The notes under the pieces: model-generated
The model's database searches: none
What the model saw: only the letters and a program-made list of their open reading frames with translations
What the model was told of the DNA's origin: nothing
Source of the DNA: an uncultured Treponema sp.
GTDB taxonomy: Bacteria; Spirochaetota; Spirochaetia; Treponematales; Treponemataceae
Length of the DNA: 6,053 nucleotides
Direction: 5' to 3'
Assembly (NCBI RefSeq): GCF_938029485.1
Contig: NZ_CALHGC010000360.1
Coordinates: 1-6,053 of the forward strand
Program-made: the position numbers and the translations under genes
Shown here: piece by piece, positions 6,053 to 6,053 of the stretch
How the letters are laid out: every line of letters begins with the position of its first letter
Numbering within the stretch: the first letter of the stretch is position 1

Positions 6053-6053
6053 C

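Noticed and set aside
1..6053. Mobile element, CRISPR array, tRNA or rRNA
   Set aside because: No transposase-like ORF, terminal inverted repeats, regularly spaced repeats or cloverleaf-like sequence seen on either strand; coding regions fill nearly all of the window.

Overview
This 6 kb stretch looks like chromosomal DNA of a spirochaete, most likely an oral-type or related Treponema. The main reason is the minus-strand gene order: membrane HD-domain phosphohydrolase, ybeY, a TlyC/CorC-type CBS protein, then a large exported TPR protein. From memory this matches the tlyC neighbourhood of treponemes. Moderate GC, the style of the fatty acyl-CoA ligase and the sequence of the TPR protein also fit. 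Genus assignment is inference; no search was run.

Layout. Positions 3-1199 (+) hold the C-terminal two thirds of an AMP-forming long-chain acyl-CoA synthetase whose start lies left of the window. Positions 1200-1364 are a convergent intergenic gap with only weak terminator-like structures. Everything from 1365 to the right edge is read on the minus strand, in this transcription order: the C-terminal part of a 7TM/HDIG phosphodiesterase (5291-6052, start beyond the right edge), ybeY (4828-5289), a tlyC/corC-like CBS gene (4055-4825), a secreted TPR protein (1985-3979 or 3988), and an unrecognised 193-residue protein (1365-1946).

The first three minus-strand genes are packed with gaps of 1 and 2 bases, and each Shine-Dalgarno lies inside the end of the gene before it. 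They are almost certainly one co-transcribed, translationally coupled unit. The TPR gene follows after a 66-75 base gap with a 12-base perfect palindrome. The last gene follows after 38 bases containing a perfect TTGACA and no clear ribosome binding site, so it may have its own promoter.

Functionally, the operon joins a probable cyclic-di-AMP-type phosphodiesterase, a 16S rRNA maturation/ribosome quality-control RNase and a cytosolic CBS-pair/CorC protein. That is a conserved housekeeping combination, followed by treponeme-specific envelope and unknown genes. I see no mobile elements, CRISPR arrays, tRNA or rRNA genes. The window is mostly ordinary core genome. The points most worth a second look are the odd C-terminal domain of the TPR protein, the unknown 193-residue protein with its possible leaderless start, the PDEK-repeat tail of the HD protein and the divergent C-terminal lysine motif of the acyl-CoA ligase.
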